Positions 31,466-40,022 of a DNA stretch of 64,000 nt are shown one piece after another. Position 1 is the stretch's first letter. Each line of letters starts with the position of its first letter. Both the position numbers and the translations under genes were made by a program. The stretch spans positions 1 through 64,000 of the forward strand of contig SIRW01000022.1 of assembly GCA_004366205.1 (NCBI GenBank). Direction: 5' to 3'. The notes beneath the pieces are model-generated. The model had not been told where the DNA came from. It was given only the letters and a program-made list of their open reading frames with translations, and did not search any database. Origin of the DNA: Actinomycetota bacterium (GTDB lineage: Bacteria; Actinomycetota; Acidimicrobiia; Acidimicrobiales; CADCSY01).

Positions 31466-32980
31466 GTGGCGATCCGCAAGGTCCTGGGCATCGAGACGGA
31501 GTACGGGATCGTGCTGCGCGGCGCCGGCGAGTCGAACCCGATCGCCGCGTCGTCGCTCCTGATCAACGCCTACGTGTCCGCGTCCGGGCAGTCGGGCGCC
31601 CGCGAGCCCGAGGCGAAGGTGGGCTGGGACTTCGAGGACGAGACCCCCGGCAAGGACGCCCGCGGCTTCGCTGCCGAGGGCGCGCTCGCGCCCGAGGTCG
31701 AGACGCACCTGGTGAACGTCGTGCTCACCAACGGCGCCCGCTACTACGTCGATCACGCCCACCCCGAGCTGTCGGTGCCCGAGTGCGCCACCGTGGACGA
31801 GGCCGTCACCTACGACCGGGCGGGCGAGGAGATCCTCGTCCGCTCCATGGCAGCGGCCCGCAGCCTGCTCGCCCCCGACCAGGAGATCGTGGTCTACAAG
31901 AACAACTCCGACGGCAAGGGCAACTCCTACGGCTGCCACGAGAACTACCTCGTCGACCGGGCGGTGCCGTTCTCTCGCATCGTCACCCACGTGCTGCCGC
32001 ACTTCGTCACCCGCCAGATCTTCACGGGGTCCGGGAAGGTGGGCTCCGAGGCGACCGGCGCGACCAACGACGAGGTGCCCTACCAGCTCACGCAGCGGGC
32101 CGACTTCTTCGAGGAGGAGGTCGGGCTCGAGACCACGCTGAAGCGCCCCATCGTCAACACCCGCGACGAACCCCACGCGGACGCCCAGAAGTACCGGCGC
32201 CTGCACGTCATCGTGGGCGACGCCAACATGGCCGAGGTCGCCACGTTCCTGAAGCTCGGGACCACCGCGATCGTCCTGGCGATGATCGAGGACGACGAGC
32301 TGCCCCGTGAGCTCACGCCCGCCGCCCCGGTGGCGGCGATCCGCGCCGTGTCCCACGACCTGACCCTGCGCCGGCCCATCGAGCTGGCCGACGGAAGCAC
32401 CATGACCGCGCTCGAGATCCAGTGGGAGTACTACGACCGGGCCCGCAAGTACGCCGAGGCCCACGGCCTCGAGGACGCCGTGGGCGAAGCGGTCGGCGCC
32501 GAGGTCCTCCGCCGCTGGGAGGAGGTGCTGACCGGCCTCGAGTCCGACCCGGCGAGCGTGGCCGGCCAGGTCGACTGGGTGGCCAAGCACCGCCTGCTCG
32601 ACGCCTACGCCGCCCGCCACGGGCTCGACTGGGGCGACGCCCGGCTCGCGGCCATGGCGCTGCAGTACCACGACCTGCGGCCCGAGCGCTGCCTGGCCCG
32701 CCGGGTCGGGCTCGAGCGGATCACCACCGACGCGGCTGTCGAGACGGCCGTCAGCGAACCGCCACCCTCGACCCGGGCCTACTTCCGGGGCAAGTGCCTG
32801 CAGCGGTGGGCGAGCAGCATCGTGGCCGCCAACTGGGACTCGCTGGTGTTCGACATCGGCGGCGACCCGCTCCGGCGGGTCCCGATGATGGAACCCCTGC
32901 GGGGAACCGCCGCGCATGTCGATACGTTGTTGGAGGAGTGCGCGACGCCCGCCGAGCTGCTGGAACGGCTGGGCTCGTAG
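31466..32980 (+). CDS. dop: Pup deamidase/depupylase Dop
   Basis: The 504-residue product belongs to the Dop/PafA branch of carboxylate-amine ligase folds. It starts VAIRKVLGIETEYGIVLRG and has the ARYYVDHAHPELSVPEC segment with the catalytic Asp96. A Dop-type loop with negative charge (about residues 40-70) is absent from PafA, which makes the assignment as Dop clear. Conserved core motifs are [20 protein letters not shown] and [10 protein letters not shown]. Dop converts the C-terminal Gln of Pup to Glu, and also removes Pup from substrates. It lies between arc and pup. Confidence 0.95.
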   Translation: MAIRKVLGIETEYGIVLRGAGESNPIAASSLLINAYVSASGQSGAREPEAKVGWDFEDETPGKDARGFAAEGALAPEVETHLVNVVLTNGARYYVDHAHPELSVPECATVDEAVTYDRAGEEILVRSMAAARSLLAPDQEIVVYKNNSDGKGNSYGCHENYLVDRAVPFSRIVTHVLPHFVTRQIFTGSGKVGSEATGATNDEVPYQLTQRADFFEEEVGLETTLKRPIVNTRDEPHADAQKYRRLHVIVGDANMAEVATFLKLGTTAIVLAMIEDDELPRELTPAAPVAAIRAVSHDLTLRRPIELADGSTMTALEIQWEYYDRARKYAEAHGLEDAVGEAVGAEVLRRWEEVLTGLESDPASVAGQVDWVAKHRLLDAYAARHGLDWGDARLAAMALQYHDLRPERCLARRVGLERITTDAAVETAVSEPPPSTRAYFRGKCLQRWASSIVAANWDSLVFDIGGDPLRRVPMMEPLRGTAAHVDTLLEECATPAELLERLGS

Positions 32981-33012
32981 CAGGTACGCGAGCGACGAGG
33001 TGATGCAGCACC

Positions 33013-33207
33013 ATGGCCGAACGAGAGCAGAAGAAGAAGCAAGCCCCCGCCCGCCAGGACGAGGTCGTCGAGGACGCCCCCGTCAAGTCCGAGCAGGGCG
33101 AGAAGATCAAGGCCGAGATCGACGATCTCCTGGACGAGATCGACGACGTGCTCGAGACCAACGCCGAGGACTTCGTGCGCTCATACGTGCAGAAGGGCGG
33201 ACAGTAG
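33013..33207 (+). CDS. pup: Prokaryotic ubiquitin-like protein Pup
   Basis: The 64-residue product is a disordered acidic protein with a helical centre ([35 protein letters not shown]). It ends Gly-Gly-Gln, the form that Dop must deamidate to Gly-Gly-Glu before PafA can ligate it to lysines. Its central helix binds the ARC coiled coil. A ribosome binding site GAGGTGAT lies before the ATG. It follows dop by 32 bases in the same operon. Confidence 0.96.
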   Translation: MAEREQKKKQAPARQDEVVEDAPVKSEQGEKIKAEIDDLLDEIDDVLETNAEDFVRSYVQKGGQ

Positions 33208-33293
33208 GGTCCGCTGGCCGCCCCGCTCCCCGCAACCCCCCGCCGGCAGGCGGCGTTGTCGAACCGCCGGGACTGAGCGCCGGGACGGGCGGC

Positions 33294-33299
33294 TAGCCT
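33294..33299 (+). promoter_or_regulatory. Probable -10 element (TAGCCT) for prcB, leaderless
   Basis: TAGCCT ends eight bases before the prcB ATG in the 100-base gap after pup. The core proteasome genes may thus have their own promoter. Confidence 0.45.
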
Positions 33300-33307
33300 C
33301 GCCGGCG

Positions 33308-34180
33308 ATGGCTTTCCCGTTCTTCACCCCGGGCGACGACCCCGGTCCGAGCTTCGCCGAGCTCCTCCGGCGCACCGGTGCGGCCCCCCCCGACCCCGCC
33401 GGCGGGTCCCGGCCGACCACCCACGCCCACGGTACCTCGCCGTTGCCGCTCACCCACGGCACCACGGTGGTCGCGGTCCGCTACGCCGACGGCGTGGTGA
33501 TGGCCGGCGACCGCCGGGCGACCTCGGGCCACCTGATCGCCCACCGCACGATGGAGAAGGTGTTCCCCGCCGACGCCCACTCGGGCGTCGCCATCGCCGG
33601 GGCGGCCGGGCCCGCGGTCGAGATGGTGCGCCTGTTCCAGCTGCAGCTCGAGCACTACGAGAAGGTCGAGGGGACGGCGCTCAGCCTGGAGGGCAAGGCC
33701 AACCAGCTCTCCCAGATGATGCGCAGCCACCTGCCCGCCGCCCTGCAGGGCTTCGTGGTCATACCCCTGTTCGCCGGCTACGACCTGCGCCGGGGCCAGG
33801 GGCGCCTGTTCCAGTACGACGTCACCGGCGGCCGCTACGAGGAGCAGAACTTCGCCACCACCGGCTCGGGCAGCCTGCACGCCGGCACGGTCATCAAGCT
33901 GGGCTGGCGCGCCGACCTGTCCCGCGACGACGCCATCGACCTGTTGATCAAGGCGTTGTTCCAGGCCGCCGACGAGGACTCCGCCACCGGTGGCCCCGAC
34001 CTGGTGCGGGGCATCTACCCCACGATGGCGACGATCACGGAGCGGGGCTTCGAGCACCTCGAGGAGTCCGAGGTGGCCGCTCGCTTCCGGGCGCTGGTCG
34101 ACGACCTGTCGACGCCGGAGAGCCCCACGGCGCACGGCGCGACCCCGACGATGGGCCTCGGCCCCCACGGCGAGGGCTGA
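33308..34180 (+). CDS. prcB: 20S proteasome beta subunit
   Basis: The 290-residue product has a propeptide of 51 residues ending at the processing site LTHG/TT. Autocatalysis would expose the catalytic Thr52. The conserved Asp and Lys (VMAGDRRATSG, MEKVF) follow, with GSGSLHAGTVIKLGWR near residue 190. The Pro-rich N-terminus and Gly-rich C-terminus flank the fold. The beta ring contains the proteolytic sites and is enclosed by the alpha rings encoded by prcA three bases downstream. The ATG start follows a leaderless-type -10. Confidence 0.95.
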   Translation: MAFPFFTPGDDPGPSFAELLRRTGAAPPDPAGGSRPTTHAHGTSPLPLTHGTTVVAVRYADGVVMAGDRRATSGHLIAHRTMEKVFPADAHSGVAIAGAAGPAVEMVRLFQLQLEHYEKVEGTALSLEGKANQLSQMMRSHLPAALQGFVVIPLFAGYDLRRGQGRLFQYDVTGGRYEEQNFATTGSGSLHAGTVIKLGWRADLSRDDAIDLLIKALFQAADEDSATGGPDLVRGIYPTMATITERGFEHLEESEVAARFRALVDDLSTPESPTAHGATPTMGLGPHGEG

Positions 34181-34183
34181 CCG

Positions 34184-34897
34184 ATGGCCATGCCCTTCTA
34201 CGTCGCACCCGAGCAGGTGATGAAGGACCGGGCCGACTACGCCCGCAAGGGCATCGCCCGGGGCCGCAGCCTGGCCGCGCTCATCTACGCCGACGGCGTG
34301 CTGATCTGCGCCGAGAACACCTCCAGCACGCTGCGGAAGGTGAGCGAGATCTACGACCGCATCGCCTTCGCCGGGGTCGGCAAGTACAACGAGTTCGACC
34401 AGCTGCGGATCGCCGGGGTGCGCGCCGCGGATCTCAAGGGCTACACGTTCAGCCGCGAGGACGTCGACGCCCGCAGCCTCGCCAACCAGTACGCCCAGAT
34501 CCTCGGCCAGGTCTTCACCCACGAGATGAAGCCCATGGAGGTCGAGATCCTCGTGGCCGAGGTCGGCGTCGACGGGGCGCCCGACCAGCTGTTCCACATC
34601 CTCTACGACGGCACCGTCGTGGACGAGGCCGACTTCACCGTGCTCGGGGGCGAGGCCGAGACCATCGCCGAGCGCCTCCAGGGAGCGTGGCAGGCGGGCA
34701 TGGCCCGCGACGACGCGCTGCGGGCGGCGGTCAGCGCCCTCGCGGGCCCCGACCGGACCCTGACCAGCGCCGAGCTCGAGGTCGCCGTGCTCGACCGGGG
34801 CAACGGCCGCCGGGCCTTCCGGCGCCTCACCGACGCCGAGATCGACGCCGCCCTCGGTGCCCCTGCCGGCGCCGGCGGCGCCAGCGGCGACGGCTGA
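34184..34897 (+). CDS. prcA: 20S proteasome alpha subunit
   Basis: The 237-residue product starts MAMPFYVAPEQVMKDRADYARKGIARGRSLAAL, the alpha-type N-terminal helix that forms the gate. The central fold has RIAFAGVGKYNEFDQLRIAGVRAADLKGYTFSREDV. It lacks the catalytic threonine. PrcA forms the outer rings that bind the C-terminal tail of ARC. The C-terminus is a short Ala/Gly-rich tail. It overlaps no other gene and is convergent with the DUF2007-like gene. Confidence 0.95.
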   Translation: MAMPFYVAPEQVMKDRADYARKGIARGRSLAALIYADGVLICAENTSSTLRKVSEIYDRIAFAGVGKYNEFDQLRIAGVRAADLKGYTFSREDVDARSLANQYAQILGQVFTHEMKPMEVEILVAEVGVDGAPDQLFHILYDGTVVDEADFTVLGGEAETIAERLQGAWQAGMARDDALRAAVSALAGPDRTLTSAELEVAVLDRGNGRRAFRRLTDAEIDAALGAPAGAGGASGDG

Positions 34898-34930
34898 CCC
34901 AAAGACGTTCGCGCCCTCGGCGCGACCCGG

Positions 34931-35380
34931 TCAGGGCAGGAGCTGGCCGGCGGCGGCGCGCACGACGTCGGACAGGCTCGCTGCGAACGGCAGCAGCATG
35001 AAGGTGAGCACGACGACGGCGACGGCGACCTGCCAGCGGGGCCGGCGCGGCTCCCAGCCGGCGTCGTCGCGCGCGAGCTCGACCTCGACGGCGGCAACGG
35101 CGTCGTCGGCTGGCTCGCCGGCCGCGGCGGCGTCGAGGGCCGCCTCGTCGATGGCGAGGGCCTCGAACACGGCGTCGACCTCGTCGGCGAGCAGCACCTC
35201 CGACGCCGCCGCCAGCTGCGGCTCGGGCACCAGCACGGCCACCTCGCCGAGCGGGTAGGGGCCGTCGACCGCTCCCTGGAGCCGGCTGGCGATGCCTTCG
35301 GACTCGAGCCGGGCGGCCAGCACGCGGGCCTGGAACAGATCGGTCACACGGACGAGGGGGACGAGGCGGGCGCGCGACAC
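34931..35380 (-). CDS. DUF2007-like protein with C-terminal membrane anchor (149 residues)
   Basis: The N-terminal 60 residues (LVPLVRVTDLFQARVLAARLESEGIASRLQG, PYPLGEVAVLVPEPQLAAASEVL) fit the DUF2007 or putative-signal-transducing-protein fold, a small ferredoxin-like domain. A long acidic Ala-rich linker follows, and then one hydrophobic segment (WQVAVAVVVLTFMLLPFAASL) close to the C-terminus. The protein thus is tail-anchored with the domain in the cytosol. The GTG follows TAGCGT by seven bases. It sits inside the proteasome locus on the opposite strand. Function unknown. Confidence 0.72.
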   Translation of the reverse strand: MSRARLVPLVRVTDLFQARVLAARLESEGIASRLQGAVDGPYPLGEVAVLVPEPQLAAASEVLLADEVDAVFEALAIDEAALDAAAAGEPADDAVAAVEVELARDDAGWEPRRPRWQVAVAVVVLTFMLLPFAASLSDVVRAAAGQLLP

Positions 35381-35387
35381 CGCCCCC

Positions 35388-35393
35388 ACGCTA
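35388..35393 (-). promoter_or_regulatory. Probable -10 element (TAGCGT), leaderless
   Basis: TAGCGT on the minus strand ends seven bases before the GTG at 35380. Confidence 0.45.
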
Positions 35394-35437
35394 CCGCCGG
35401 GAGCGGCGGCCGGCCCGGCGCGGCGCCGTCGCGCCGG

Positions 35438-35443
35438 TACCGT
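35438..35443 (+). promoter_or_regulatory. Probable -10 element (TACCGT) for the Rieske-like gene
   Basis: TACCGT lies 15 bases before the ATG at 35459, with GGAGGGA between, so a short leader with a ribosome binding site is expected. Confidence 0.4.
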
Positions 35444-35458
35444 GGCCGGGGAGGGACG

Positions 35459-36061
35459 ATGGTGCCGACGGCCAGCGGACGGAGGGCGGCGGGCGCGCCC
35501 GGCGCCCCGCGGTCCCGGCTCGCGGCCGGCGGCGTCGCCGGACTGGTGGCCCTCGCCCTCGGCCTGGTCCTCGCCGTCCTGGTGCGCGACGCCGGCGAAC
35601 GTGGGGGGTCGCCGCCGGCCGGCGAGGCCCGCGACCGCCTGCGGGTGCCGCCCCGCGGTGAGGCCGTCGCCGAGGTGCTCGACGACGGCACACCCGTGTT
35701 CGTCGTGCACGCCCGGGCCGGGGACGTGTACGTGGTGGTCGCCGGGCTCGGCGCGGCCGGTGCCGGGCCCCGCAGCATCGACGAGGCGACGGTCGGGTGG
35801 TGCCCCCGGGCCCGGACCTTCGAGGACCCCGCCGCCGGCCACCTCTTCGACGCCCGGGGCCGGCCGCTCGGGGGCCATCCACCGGGTGGTCTGCCCCAGC
35901 TCCCTGTCGAGCGGCTCGACGAGCGCACCATCGCCGTGGGGCCGGGACCGGCCGTGCCCGCGGACGCCCGGCGGCCGGGCCAGCCGACCGGCCGGCCGTG
36001 CCTCGACGAGCCTCACCTGCTGGTCGTGCACGACGAGCTCGTCGTGCGCGCCTCGGGCTGA
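35459..36061 (+). CDS. Membrane-anchored protein with a Rieske-like region lacking the full ligand set (200 residues)
   Basis: A single N-terminal membrane segment (about residues 22-42) is followed by an extracellular or periplasmic domain. Its central part reads GWCPRARTFEDPAAGHLFDARGRPLGGHPPGGLPQLPVE in pieces: WCP at 114-116, GHLFDARGRPLGGHPPGGL, then QLPVE. This recalls Rieske domains (CPCHGS.FD..G....GPAP..L...PV), yet the two CxH ligand pairs are not both present, so no Rieske cluster is expected. Cys181 is the only other cysteine. It is encoded upstream of pafA. The Rieske resemblance is by eye and moderate. Confidence 0.55.
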   Translation: MVPTASGRRAAGAPGAPRSRLAAGGVAGLVALALGLVLAVLVRDAGERGGSPPAGEARDRLRVPPRGEAVAEVLDDGTPVFVVHARAGDVYVVVAGLGAAGAGPRSIDEATVGWCPRARTFEDPAAGHLFDARGRPLGGHPPGGLPQLPVERLDERTIAVGPGPAVPADARRPGQPTGRPCLDEPHLLVVHDELVVRASG

Positions 36062-36112
36062 GCGGGCGTGGGGGGAGGGCCGGCGGTGGCTCCTGCTCGG
36101 ACCGGGGACCGG

Positions 36113-36118
36113 TACCGT
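36113..36118 (+). promoter_or_regulatory. Probable -10 element (TACCGT) for pafA, leaderless
   Basis: TACCGT ends nine bases before the pafA ATG at 36128. It fixes that start over an in-frame upstream codon. Confidence 0.5.
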
Positions 36119-36127
36119 GGTGGCGGC

Positions 36128-37486
36128 ATGGACCGGCGCATCTACGGGCTCGAGAACGAGTACGGGGTGACCTGCACCCTGCGCGGCCAGCGCCGGCTGA
36201 GCCCCGACGAGGTCGCCCGGTACCTGTTCCGCCGGGTCGTGTCCTGGGGGCGCAGCAGCAACGTGTTCCTCGCCAACGGCGCCCGGCTCTACCTCGACGT
36301 GGGCTCGCACCCCGAGTACGCCACCCCCGAGTGCGACTCGGTCTACGACCTGGTCGCCCACGACAAGGCGGGGGAGCGGTGGCTCGAGGCGCTGCTCCGC
36401 CAGGCCGAGCAGCGACTGCGGGAGGAGGGCATCCGGGGCGTCATCTACCTGTTCAAGAACAACACCGACTCGGCCGGGAACTCCTACGGCTGCCACGAGA
36501 ACTACCTGACGAGCCGCCGGGACGACTTCGCCCACTACTCCGAGCACCTGATCCCGTTCCTCGTCAGCCGGCAGATCTACGCCGGTGCCGGCAAGGTGCT
36601 GCAGACCGCCCGGGGGGCCATGTACTGCATCAGCCAGCGGGCCGAGCACATCTGGGAGGGCGTCTCGTCGGCCACGACCCGCTCCCGGCCGATCATCAAC
36701 ACCCGCGACGAGCCCCACGCCGACGCCGAGCGGTACCGCCGCCTGCACGTCATCGTGGGCGACTCGAACATGAGCGAGTACGCCACGTTCCTCAAGGTCG
36801 GCGCCGTCGGGATCCTCCTGCGGATGCTGGAGGAGCAGTCGGTCGTGCTGCGCGACATGACGCTCGAGAACCCCATCCGGGCCATCCGCGAGATCAGCCA
36901 CGACATGACCTGCCGGCGCCGGGTCCGGCTCGCCAACGGCCGCGAGCTGTCGGCCCTCGACATCCAGAGCGAGTACCTGAACCGGGCGCTGCGCTACGCC
37001 GAGACCCGGGGCCTCAGCCCCCTCGAGGAGCAGGCCCTCGGCATGTGGGAGCACTGCGTGACCGGGCTCGAGAAGGACCCCCTGTCGCTGTCCCGCGAGT
37101 GCGACTGGGTCGCCAAGTACCACCTGATCGAGGCGTACCGCGAGCGTCACGACCTGCCGCTCAGCCACCCCCGGATCGCCCTCATGGACCTGCAGTACCA
37201 CGACGTGAACCGCGACCGGGGGCTGTTCTACCGGCTCCAGGACCGGGGGATGGTCGACCGGGTCTGCACCGACGAGGCCATCGACGACGCCGTCGAGAAC
37301 CCGCCCCAGACCACCCGGGCCCGCCTGCGGGGCGAGTTCATCAAGCGGGCCAAGGAGCGCAAGCGGGACTACACCGTCGACTGGGTGCACCTGAAGCTCA
37401 ACGACCAGGCCCAGAAGACCGTGCTCTGCAAGGACCCGTTCCGGGCGCGCGACGAGCGGGTCGAGCGCCTCATCGCCTCGCTGTAG
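36128..37486 (+). CDS. pafA: Pup ligase PafA
   Basis: The 452-residue product begins [16 protein letters not shown], with the metal-binding Glu residues of the glutamine-synthetase-like fold. [17 protein letters not shown] carries the catalytic Asp57. Core motifs are [21 protein letters not shown] and [10 protein letters not shown], shared with Dop, but the Dop loop is absent. PafA activates the C-terminal Glu of Pup as gamma-glutamyl phosphate with ATP and links it to substrate lysines. The upstream in-frame start at 36068 is rejected because the -10 hexamer lies after it. Confidence 0.96.
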   Translation: MDRRIYGLENEYGVTCTLRGQRRLSPDEVARYLFRRVVSWGRSSNVFLANGARLYLDVGSHPEYATPECDSVYDLVAHDKAGERWLEALLRQAEQRLREEGIRGVIYLFKNNTDSAGNSYGCHENYLTSRRDDFAHYSEHLIPFLVSRQIYAGAGKVLQTARGAMYCISQRAEHIWEGVSSATTRSRPIINTRDEPHADAERYRRLHVIVGDSNMSEYATFLKVGAVGILLRMLEEQSVVLRDMTLENPIRAIREISHDMTCRRRVRLANGRELSALDIQSEYLNRALRYAETRGLSPLEEQALGMWEHCVTGLEKDPLSLSRECDWVAKYHLIEAYRERHDLPLSHPRIALMDLQYHDVNRDRGLFYRLQDRGMVDRVCTDEAIDDAVENPPQTTRARLRGEFIKRAKERKRDYTVDWVHLKLNDQAQKTVLCKDPFRARDERVERLIASL

Positions 37487-37509
37487 GGCGCGGGGCCAGG
37501 GACGCCGGC

Positions 37510-38568
37510 GTGCCCGTGTTCCGCAGCGGGACGGTGGTGGCGGAGCTCTCCGCCCGTCCCGGGCTCCAGCGGGTCACCGTCGAGCTGGGCGACGGCCCCG
37601 AGCGGGCCTACGTGCTCACCGAGCTCACCGGGCCCGTCGAGGTGGGCGACCCCGTCGTGGTGAACACCACGGCCGTCGAGCTCGGACTGGGCTCGGGAGG
37701 CTGGCACGTCGTGCACTGGAACCTCGCCCGTCGCGAGTGGCGGCAACCGGGGCCCGGCCACATCATAAAGCTGCGCTACACCAGCCTGCAGGTCGACACG
37801 GGCGCCGCCGAGGAGCTGCGGGCCGAGGTGCTCGTCGACGCCGACGACCTCGACGGCATGCCGGTGGTGGCCTGCGGCCTGCACAGCCAGGTGGCCCCCG
37901 TGGCCGCCGCCTTCGCCGAGGAGAGCGGCGGGCGCCGGCTCGCCTACGTCATGACCGACGGCGCCGCCCTGCCCCTCGCCCTGTCCGACGCCGTCGCCGA
38001 CCTGCGCACGGCGGGCCTCCTGGCCGGGACGGTCACCGCCGGCCACGCCTTCGGGGGCGACCACGAGGCCGTCACCCTCCCCTCCGCTCTGCTCGTCGCC
38101 CGCCACGTGCTCGCGGCCGACGCCGCCGTCGTCGCCATGGGCCCCGGCGTGGTCGGCACCGCCACCCGCTTCGGGTTCACCGCGACCGAGGTGGGCGCCG
38201 CCCTCGACGCCACCGACCTGCTCGGCGGCGTCCCGGTCGCCGCCCTGCGCGTCTCCACCGCCGACCCCCGGCTCCGCCACCAGGGCGTGAGCCACCACAC
38301 TCGCACGACGCTGAGCGCCCTGACGCGGGCTCGGGCGCTGCTCGCCATGCCCGACGGCCCCTTCGCCGACCGCATCCGGAGCGATCTCGAGGCCGACGGC
38401 CTCACCGACCGCCACCAGCTGCACCGGGTGCCGGTGCCCGACGTGCCCGCCCTGCTCGCCGGGCACGGCATCGAGATCAGCTCGATGGGCCGCAGCGCCG
38501 ACGACGACCCCGTGTTCTGGATGGCCGCGGCCGCCGCCGGCGTCCTGGCCGCCCGCCGCCTCCGTTGA
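37510..38568 (+). CDS. DUF3866-family protein
   Basis: The 352-residue product fits the DUF3866 family found in actinobacteria and some Firmicutes. It contains VGDPVVVNTTAVELGLGSGGWHVVHWNL, GHIIKLRYTSLQVD, VVACGLHSQVAPVAAAF, RLAYVMTDGAALPLALS, and AGHAFGGDHEAVTLPSALL. A hydrophobic tail (FWMAAAAAGVLAARRL) ends the chain. Alternating Rossmann-like strands are apparent, but no enzyme class can be named. It starts 24 bases after pafA and is probably co-transcribed with it. The GTG at 37510 is chosen; GTG 37516 is possible. Confidence 0.8.
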   Translation: MPVFRSGTVVAELSARPGLQRVTVELGDGPERAYVLTELTGPVEVGDPVVVNTTAVELGLGSGGWHVVHWNLARREWRQPGPGHIIKLRYTSLQVDTGAAEELRAEVLVDADDLDGMPVVACGLHSQVAPVAAAFAEESGGRRLAYVMTDGAALPLALSDAVADLRTAGLLAGTVTAGHAFGGDHEAVTLPSALLVARHVLAADAAVVAMGPGVVGTATRFGFTATEVGAALDATDLLGGVPVAALRVSTADPRLRHQGVSHHTRTTLSALTRARALLAMPDGPFADRIRSDLEADGLTDRHQLHRVPVPDVPALLAGHGIEISSMGRSADDDPVFWMAAAAAGVLAARRLR

Positions 38569-38599
38569 CCGCCGGCGCGGAAGCGGCCGGACCAGGCGA

Positions 38600-38605
38600 T
38601 ACCCT
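38600..38605 (+). promoter_or_regulatory. Probable -10 element (TACCCT) for lepB, leaderless
   Basis: TACCCT ends nine bases before the lepB GTG at 38615. Confidence 0.45.
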
Positions 38606-38614
38606 CGCAGCACC

Positions 38615-39250
38615 GTGGACGAGCCCCGCACCAGCCCGCCCCCCGCCGCGGCGGCCGAGGAACGCCCCGCCTGGGAGGACCTGCCCTACGCCGACGAGTC
38701 CGTCGACGGCGGTGACGGCTCACCGGGCTCGGGTCTGCGCTCGCTCGTCGAGTGGGCGGCGATCATCGTCGGCGCCTTCGCCGTCGCCCTCGTCGTCAAG
38801 GCGTTCCTCCTCCAGGCGTTCTTCATCCCGTCACCGTCCATGGAGCCGACCCTGGCGGTGGGCGACCGGGTGCTGGTGAACAAGCTCGCCTACCGGATCG
38901 GCGACATCGGGCGGGGCGACCTCGTCGTGTTCGAGCGCCCGCCCAGCGAACCCGAGAGCGACGTCAACGACCTCATCAAGCGGGTCATCGCCTTCGGCGG
39001 CGAGACCATCGAGGCGCGCGACGGGCGGGTGCTCGTCGACGGCCGGCCGTTGCGCGAGCCCTACCTGCCCCCCGGCACCGTCACCGGCGACCTCCCCGCC
39101 CAGACCGTCCCCGAGGGGCACCTGTTCGTGCTGGGCGACAACCGGGGCGACTCCCGCGACAGCCGCCGCTTCGGCCCCATCGACGAGGATCTCGTGGTCG
39201 GCCGCGCCTTCGTGCGCATCTGGCCGCCCGGCAGCATCGGCCGCCTCTGA
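38615..39250 (+). CDS. lepB: Signal peptidase I
   Basis: The 211-residue product has a Pro/Ala/Glu-rich cytosolic N-terminus of about 40 residues, one membrane segment (WAAIIVGAFAVALVVKAFLLQAF), and the S26 catalytic motifs: IPSPSMEPTL with Ser75, and LIKRVIAFGGE with Lys122. GDNRGDSRDSRRFGP is the conserved box E. It removes signal peptides on the outer face of the membrane from Sec and Tat substrates; several likely exported proteins are encoded nearby. It converges with the GDPD gene with 15 bases between. Confidence 0.93.
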   Translation: MDEPRTSPPPAAAAEERPAWEDLPYADESVDGGDGSPGSGLRSLVEWAAIIVGAFAVALVVKAFLLQAFFIPSPSMEPTLAVGDRVLVNKLAYRIGDIGRGDLVVFERPPSEPESDVNDLIKRVIAFGGETIEARDGRVLVDGRPLREPYLPPGTVTGDLPAQTVPEGHLFVLGDNRGDSRDSRRFGPIDEDLVVGRAFVRIWPPGSIGRL

Positions 39251-39265
39251 CCGCCCGCAGGTCGA

Positions 39266-40000
39266 TCAGCCGCCGCTCGACGCCCCGGCGATGCGGTGGA
39301 TGACGGCCATCATGCGGTCGACGTGGTCGCTGAACACCCCGTCGCAGCCGATCCAGACGAGCTCCAGCACCTGCCGGTCGTACTGCGCGTCCCAGCCGAG
39401 CGCGTAGCGGTCGAACCGGTGGAAGAGCGACGTGAGCCCGCCGGTCCAGTCGGTCCAGTGGAGGTTCACGGCGTCGATCCCCGCGTCGCGCAGGGTGGCG
39501 GCCCGGCGCTCGGGCCCCTCCCGGATGCGCCGCAGCCGGGTCGAGTCGACCAGGCGCACGTCGTCGGACAGGCCCCGCCACCGGGCGACCTGCTCCCACT
39601 CGGGGTGGCACAGCCACAGGTTCCCCAGCGCGTCGCCCCCCGCGGACCGGGCCGTGGCCACCACCGCCTCGGCCGCCGCGGGGTCCTTCACGTCGAGCGA
39701 GACCGCCAGCGCGGTGCCGCAGGCGTCGTAGAGCTCGGCGAGGGCTGGGATGTGGTCGGGCAGGGCGGCACGGTCGAGCTCGGCGATCGGGCGCTTCCGC
39801 AGGCCGGCGCGCACCACGCCGTCGTGGTCGAGGACGGGCTCACCGTCGGCGGTGAGCCACACGTCGCTCTCCAGGCCGGTCGCCCCCAGGCGCACGGCCA
39901 GCCGGAACGCCTCGAGCGTGTTCTCCGGGGCATGCGCCCGCGCGCCCCGGTGGGCGAAGCCGATGGGCGGGTCGATCAGCGACGGGAGCCGGACGGGCAC
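39266..40000 (-). CDS. Glycerophosphodiester phosphodiesterase family protein
   Basis: The 244-residue TIM-barrel product begins almost directly with GFAHRGARAHAPENTLEAFRLAVRLGATGLESDVWLTADGEPVLDHDG, the GDPD signature with catalytic His pair and metal ligands. SLDVKDP supplies a further metal ligand. No signal peptide is present, so a cytosolic enzyme that hydrolyses glycerophosphodiesters to glycerol-3-phosphate and an alcohol is likely. The last strand contains WIGCDGVFSDHVD. It starts 22 bases after the histidine kinase gene on the same strand, so it may be in its operon. Confidence 0.86.
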   Translation of the reverse strand: MPVRLPSLIDPPIGFAHRGARAHAPENTLEAFRLAVRLGATGLESDVWLTADGEPVLDHDGVVRAGLRKRPIAELDRAALPDHIPALAELYDACGTALAVSLDVKDPAAAEAVVATARSAGGDALGNLWLCHPEWEQVARWRGLSDDVRLVDSTRLRRIREGPERRAATLRDAGIDAVNLHWTDWTGGLTSLFHRFDRYALGWDAQYDRQVLELVWIGCDGVFSDHVDRMMAVIHRIAGASSGG

Positions 40001-40022
40001 CCCGCCATCATGGTGCAGCCGC

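Noticed and set aside
29231-32917. Very long minus-strand open frame (over 1200 codons) opposite arc and dop
   Set aside because: Only its last 80 codons (ferredoxin) look like protein. The rest mirrors the codon bias of arc and dop, which have clear motifs on the plus strand.
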